From assembly GCF_964355755.1 (NCBI RefSeq), contig NC_092671.1:33003304-33067303 (forward strand): DNA of 64,000 bases. Direction: 5' to 3'. The notes beneath the pieces were generated by a model. It worked only from the letters and a program-made list of their open reading frames with translations. It did not search any database and was not told the origin of the DNA. Both the position numbers and the translations under genes were made by a program. Source of the DNA: Antedon mediterranea (taxonomy: Eukaryota; Echinodermata; Crinoidea; Comatulida; Antedonidae). Numbering within the stretch: position 1 is the first letter of the stretch; each line of letters starts with the position of its first letter. Positions 61,077 to 64,000 of the stretch are shown here, piece after piece.

Positions 61077-63491
61077 AAGTACCTCTATTATAATTTTGTA
61101 ATTTATGGGCAGGCCAAAACATATTGCGAATAAAGTTTTCTATCATTAATTTATTGTTTTAAAATTAATGAATCTGGGAGACTCATATTTATTAATTAGA
61201 CAAAACAGTTTCTTAAAAGTAGAGCCACCAATAGTGGGACTGTGGTTTGGTGTTTGATTACCAATCCCAGAGTAGTTGGTTCAAATCCTGTCATAACTTT
61301 AATTTTTTTTTCTGACGCCAAATACAGTACACGATTGGTTTAAAAAGCTTGGGATTCACATTCCTAATAAGATATACTGTAGCAATTTAAGACATAAAAA
61401 AACTTGGATCGAAAAAAAATAAGATTTTAATTTAACTTGATTAAAACTACTGTACAACATGGCCTATTCAAAATGTTATTTTATTCATCTTAATGTTTGT
61501 GTTTAGAGGACAGTACATCTTAGCCTTACACTGTATTTTATGCCATTATTAGGTTTTACAAAACTAAACATCCAAGATGGATACTATTTTCAAATTACCT
61601 AAAAATCGTTCTACATTTCCAAGATCAACAGATCAATGACATCTACCTGTCAATCACATACTTGTCAATCGACATGCCAATCAATAGCATCATCTTTAAA
61701 TTACTCTTTATGCTAATCTATCAAGTGTCAATGATTTCAAATTTGAGAGCCAAAAGATGTCATGTTTGAAAAATCAATCAAAAGCTTTAACAGAATAATC
61801 GGTTGGTTTTTTAGATCAGTCAGCGTAAGTCGTTAATCTCTTTCAAAGTGATAGGATTTTGAATTCTTAATTAAATATTTTATTTAATATCAAGGATTTA
61901 AAGAACTAGAAATGCACCCATCTGTGACATGTACACTTGGTTTCATGTGTGTTGAAGCGCTCAATGCGCCACACTGGTGGATCCAGTGGCTGTATTCACT
62001 AATCACACTTAAGTGAGATATTTTCCTTAAATATTAAGTATTTCACTTAACTCAATGAATATTTAAGTATTCCCTAAAATTGTATTCACTCAGATAGGAG
62101 AATTAATTTTAAGGTTAAGTGTTTCCCTTAGCCTTAGCCTGTAAATGTGAATACGGCCACAAGATTTTAAAATAGGAAATGAATAAAATTGTTAATGTTT
62201 TGCATTTGATTTTTCAAAATTCAGGAAGGCCACACCAAATTAATTCACCTATTCAGCATTTTTAAAGGCATCTCAACGGTGTGCTCATTGAATAAAAAAG
62301 ACAATACTTTAACCAATCCTAGCACACACATCGATTCCAAATAAAATACATTTATAGAATAGAAAATAAAGCTTATATCTTGCTCTTTGAAGAAAATGGA
62401 CTAGAATGGGTTTATCCAGGAAAGCTAGGCAAGAAATAGATTTAAATCAAATCTTAATCAATAAAGTATCTTTAAAGTTTAGTACGTAAAGTTAGTATTA
62501 GGTAAAATATGAACATTGTCCAATCAAGCTGTATGGCAAAGAATGTATTTTACTCTTTTAAACAGAAAATAAGCCAAACTACAGACAGCACTATTATGTC
62601 TATATTTCAATATTAGTTTTTTTTATTTCCAGAAAATGAGATGCTTTAGTCGTAAACAAATTGAATTAAATGTTACCTTGTTATGGTATTAAATTAGAAT
62701 TTCAAATTTATCTAAAGCACTCAACTACTAACTAAATATCAAAATAGGGTAATGATGGCCGTGATAAAATCAAAACTCAGTTATTGCAAATGCAAAATTA
62801 ATATTATACATATCACAATCTGTAATTGATACTTATGAACTAAGCTAGGTAGGATATTTTAATATAATTAATACATAGTCTCAATGATTTAAAATTATTA
62901 AGATAATATATTTGAGTTATTACAAATGAGACATAATATTCCACATCCATGTGAAGTGAAATATTCTTGCTTCTTGCTTCCGACAATAAATTTAAATCGT
63001 TTCAGAATTTTAAGAGAGTATGATAATTTGAAGAAGAAACTAAGTACAACAATTGATAGGTATACATAATGTATTGTGTAGATGAGGCTACAGAGAAGTA
63101 TAGATTACCAACGTTTAGTACAGTGAGCCTAGGATCATTTGGATAGCTTACTGGATATTATCAGCCTAGCAGTACAATAAATCTGAAGATGCTTATGCTG
63201 AATACAATCTTTTGCTTAAGTGAAAATAGTTAAGAAGTGCTTAAGTAAGAAACTGAGAATTTATTTCATTTATGGTTCTTTTTATCCTATGGAAAGGATT
63301 TTGTTATCTAAGATAAAAAAGAGTTATTTTCTTTAGTTACTGACTTAAGCAACATTTTTGACTTAAACAACAATAAGGATTGATTTTTTTAATAAGCAAG
63401 CTTGACAATCCTGACCCCTGTGTGTTAAAAGAATCTACTGAACAGAATCATCTACAGTGTAAAAAAATATGAATAGTATTGTACAACTTAC
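61077..63491. other. Sequence between the 7.75-kb element and the minus-strand first exon
   Basis: A SINE head at 61215, otherwise AT-rich with no gene. At 62000-62160 variants of TTAAGTGAATA/TATTCACTTAAG words form a loose inverted cluster (GTATTCACT.A, AGTGAGATA, GTGAATACGGCCAC). Confidence 0.45.
61215..61310 (+). mobile_element. tRNA-like SINE head
   Basis: B box GGTTCAAATCC at 61278-61288, with TGTGGTTTGGTGTTTGAT upstream in the A-box position. It lacks a complete tRNA fold, so it is scored as SINE rather than tRNA. Confidence 0.4.
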
Positions 63492-63601
63492 CTTTTGTGA
63501 GTTACTGTCCGGTTGTGTGTCTTTCTCGTTACTGGTTCCGTTCTCCGGGTGCTTTTCATTGTTGTGAACATCATCTTCCATTTTAAACATCTTTATAGCA
63601 T
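63492..63601 (-). CDS. Putative first coding exon of the Ikaros-family gene
   Basis: The minus strand shows a strong acceptor (TTTTCTCTCCCCAAACAG) and a consensus donor (AAAAG|GTAAGT). Inside, ATG at 63590 or 63581 (the latter with A at -3 and G at +4) opens an acidic, hydrophilic segment MFKMEDDVHNNEKHPENG to SNSQK, 33 codons, ending in phase 0. Acidic N-termini are usual in Ikaros proteins, and the phase fits the exon at 43635 directly. If the acceptor is not used, the open frame extends up to an ATG at 63665. Linkage to the gene 20 kb downstream is inferred from strand, phase and character only. Confidence 0.5.
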
Positions 63602-64000
63602 CTGTTTGGGGAGAGAAAACACGTTTCATTTGATGTGATTTTGCGTGTGTGCCCGCTGCAGACATACATTCAGGTCAGGCGAACAAAACTGTATGCAGTG
63701 TACAATATATCTCACATCCTAAACTACAGTCAGGATATTATTTTATCTGCGCCGAAAATGAATTTAGGTCGTAGCGAAATTTAGAAAATACTGGAAGTGT
63801 TTAATCAAAATTGTTAGCAGGCTAGACATGGGCGCTAACATAACGACAGTCACACTGGCCAACCTGTTACCTCAAATTATTAACAACAATTTTTGTTTTT
63901 ATGAATTGTTAATAAGTTAAGTTCATAATTTATAATTATTGCCATGTTTTCAGTTATAATCATAATTAGATCTAAATTTCAACTTTTAATTTACTACAAA

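Larger units (their letters stand above)
43636..63491 (-). other. Large presumed intron of the Ikaros-family gene
   Basis: About 19.9 kb between the two minus-strand exons. I looked for reverse-complement C2H2 linkers and CxxC/HxxxH spacing and found no exon resembling Ikaros fingers 1-4. Content that can be named: MITEs at 44145-44291, 44289-44445 and 47118-47243, a duplicated block 44575-45140, dispersed repeat copies at 47659 and 48711, a MITE at 52531-53102 inside SINE-like sequence, and the 7.75-kb TIR structure 53324-61072. Moderately GC-rich patches at 45180-45290, 47880-48260 and 50380-50520 have no assigned function. Confidence 0.45.

Overview
This is animal (metazoan) nuclear DNA. 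It is AT-rich, has multi-exon genes with GT-AG introns, and carries a dense load of short inverted-repeat transposon relics. The gene families, the frequent TAGGCCTA and TACTGTA/TACAGTA words and the repeat style suggest a marine invertebrate deuterostome, possibly an echinoderm; that taxon is an inference with modest confidence.

Left half, plus strand, about 5.97-32.3 kb: one essentially complete gene for a dual-leucine-zipper MAP3 kinase (MAP3K12/13, DLK/LZK, Wallenda/DLK-1 family). Fourteen coding exons, 6057-31676, join in frame with matching splice phases into a 909-residue protein. It has an N-terminal segment with a Cys-containing GLWGCLRPVW motif, a protein kinase domain, a leucine-zipper region, a long disordered region and a C-terminus holding the hexapeptide SDGLSD. 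Introns 1 and 5 are large and full of mobile-element debris. Intron 12 holds a 1.1-kb, 22-bp-period minisatellite that creates three long spurious minus-strand reading frames.

Middle, 32-43 kb: intergenic sequence with several small tandem arrays and a frameshifted, apparently intronless remnant of a sulfotransferase-like P-loop gene (about 37.06-37.69 kb).

Right half, minus strand, 42.87-63.60 kb: the 3' coding exon of an Ikaros-family (IKZF) zinc-finger transcription factor, with the two C-terminal dimerisation fingers, and about 20 kb upstream a small exon that is plausibly its first coding exon. The DNA-binding fingers expected between them were not found by eye. The interval carries a 7.75-kb structure (53324-61072) with terminal inverted repeats, long diverged inverted arms, repeated subterminal motifs and a decayed core ORF of a family I do not recognise.

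Other mobile elements include a PIF/Harbinger-type element with a broken Myb/SANT-like gene (14202-15185), a pair of related MITEs flanked by TTA (7361, 52531), an 815-bp TIR element (16803-17617), a 2-kb CpG-rich TIR element (2254-4247), several MITEs of two TIR families, tRNA-derived SINE pieces, and two oppositely oriented copies of a retroelement fragment carrying a hammerhead-ribozyme-like core (5638, 27774). The two real genes are separate and opposite in orientation; nothing suggests they work together.
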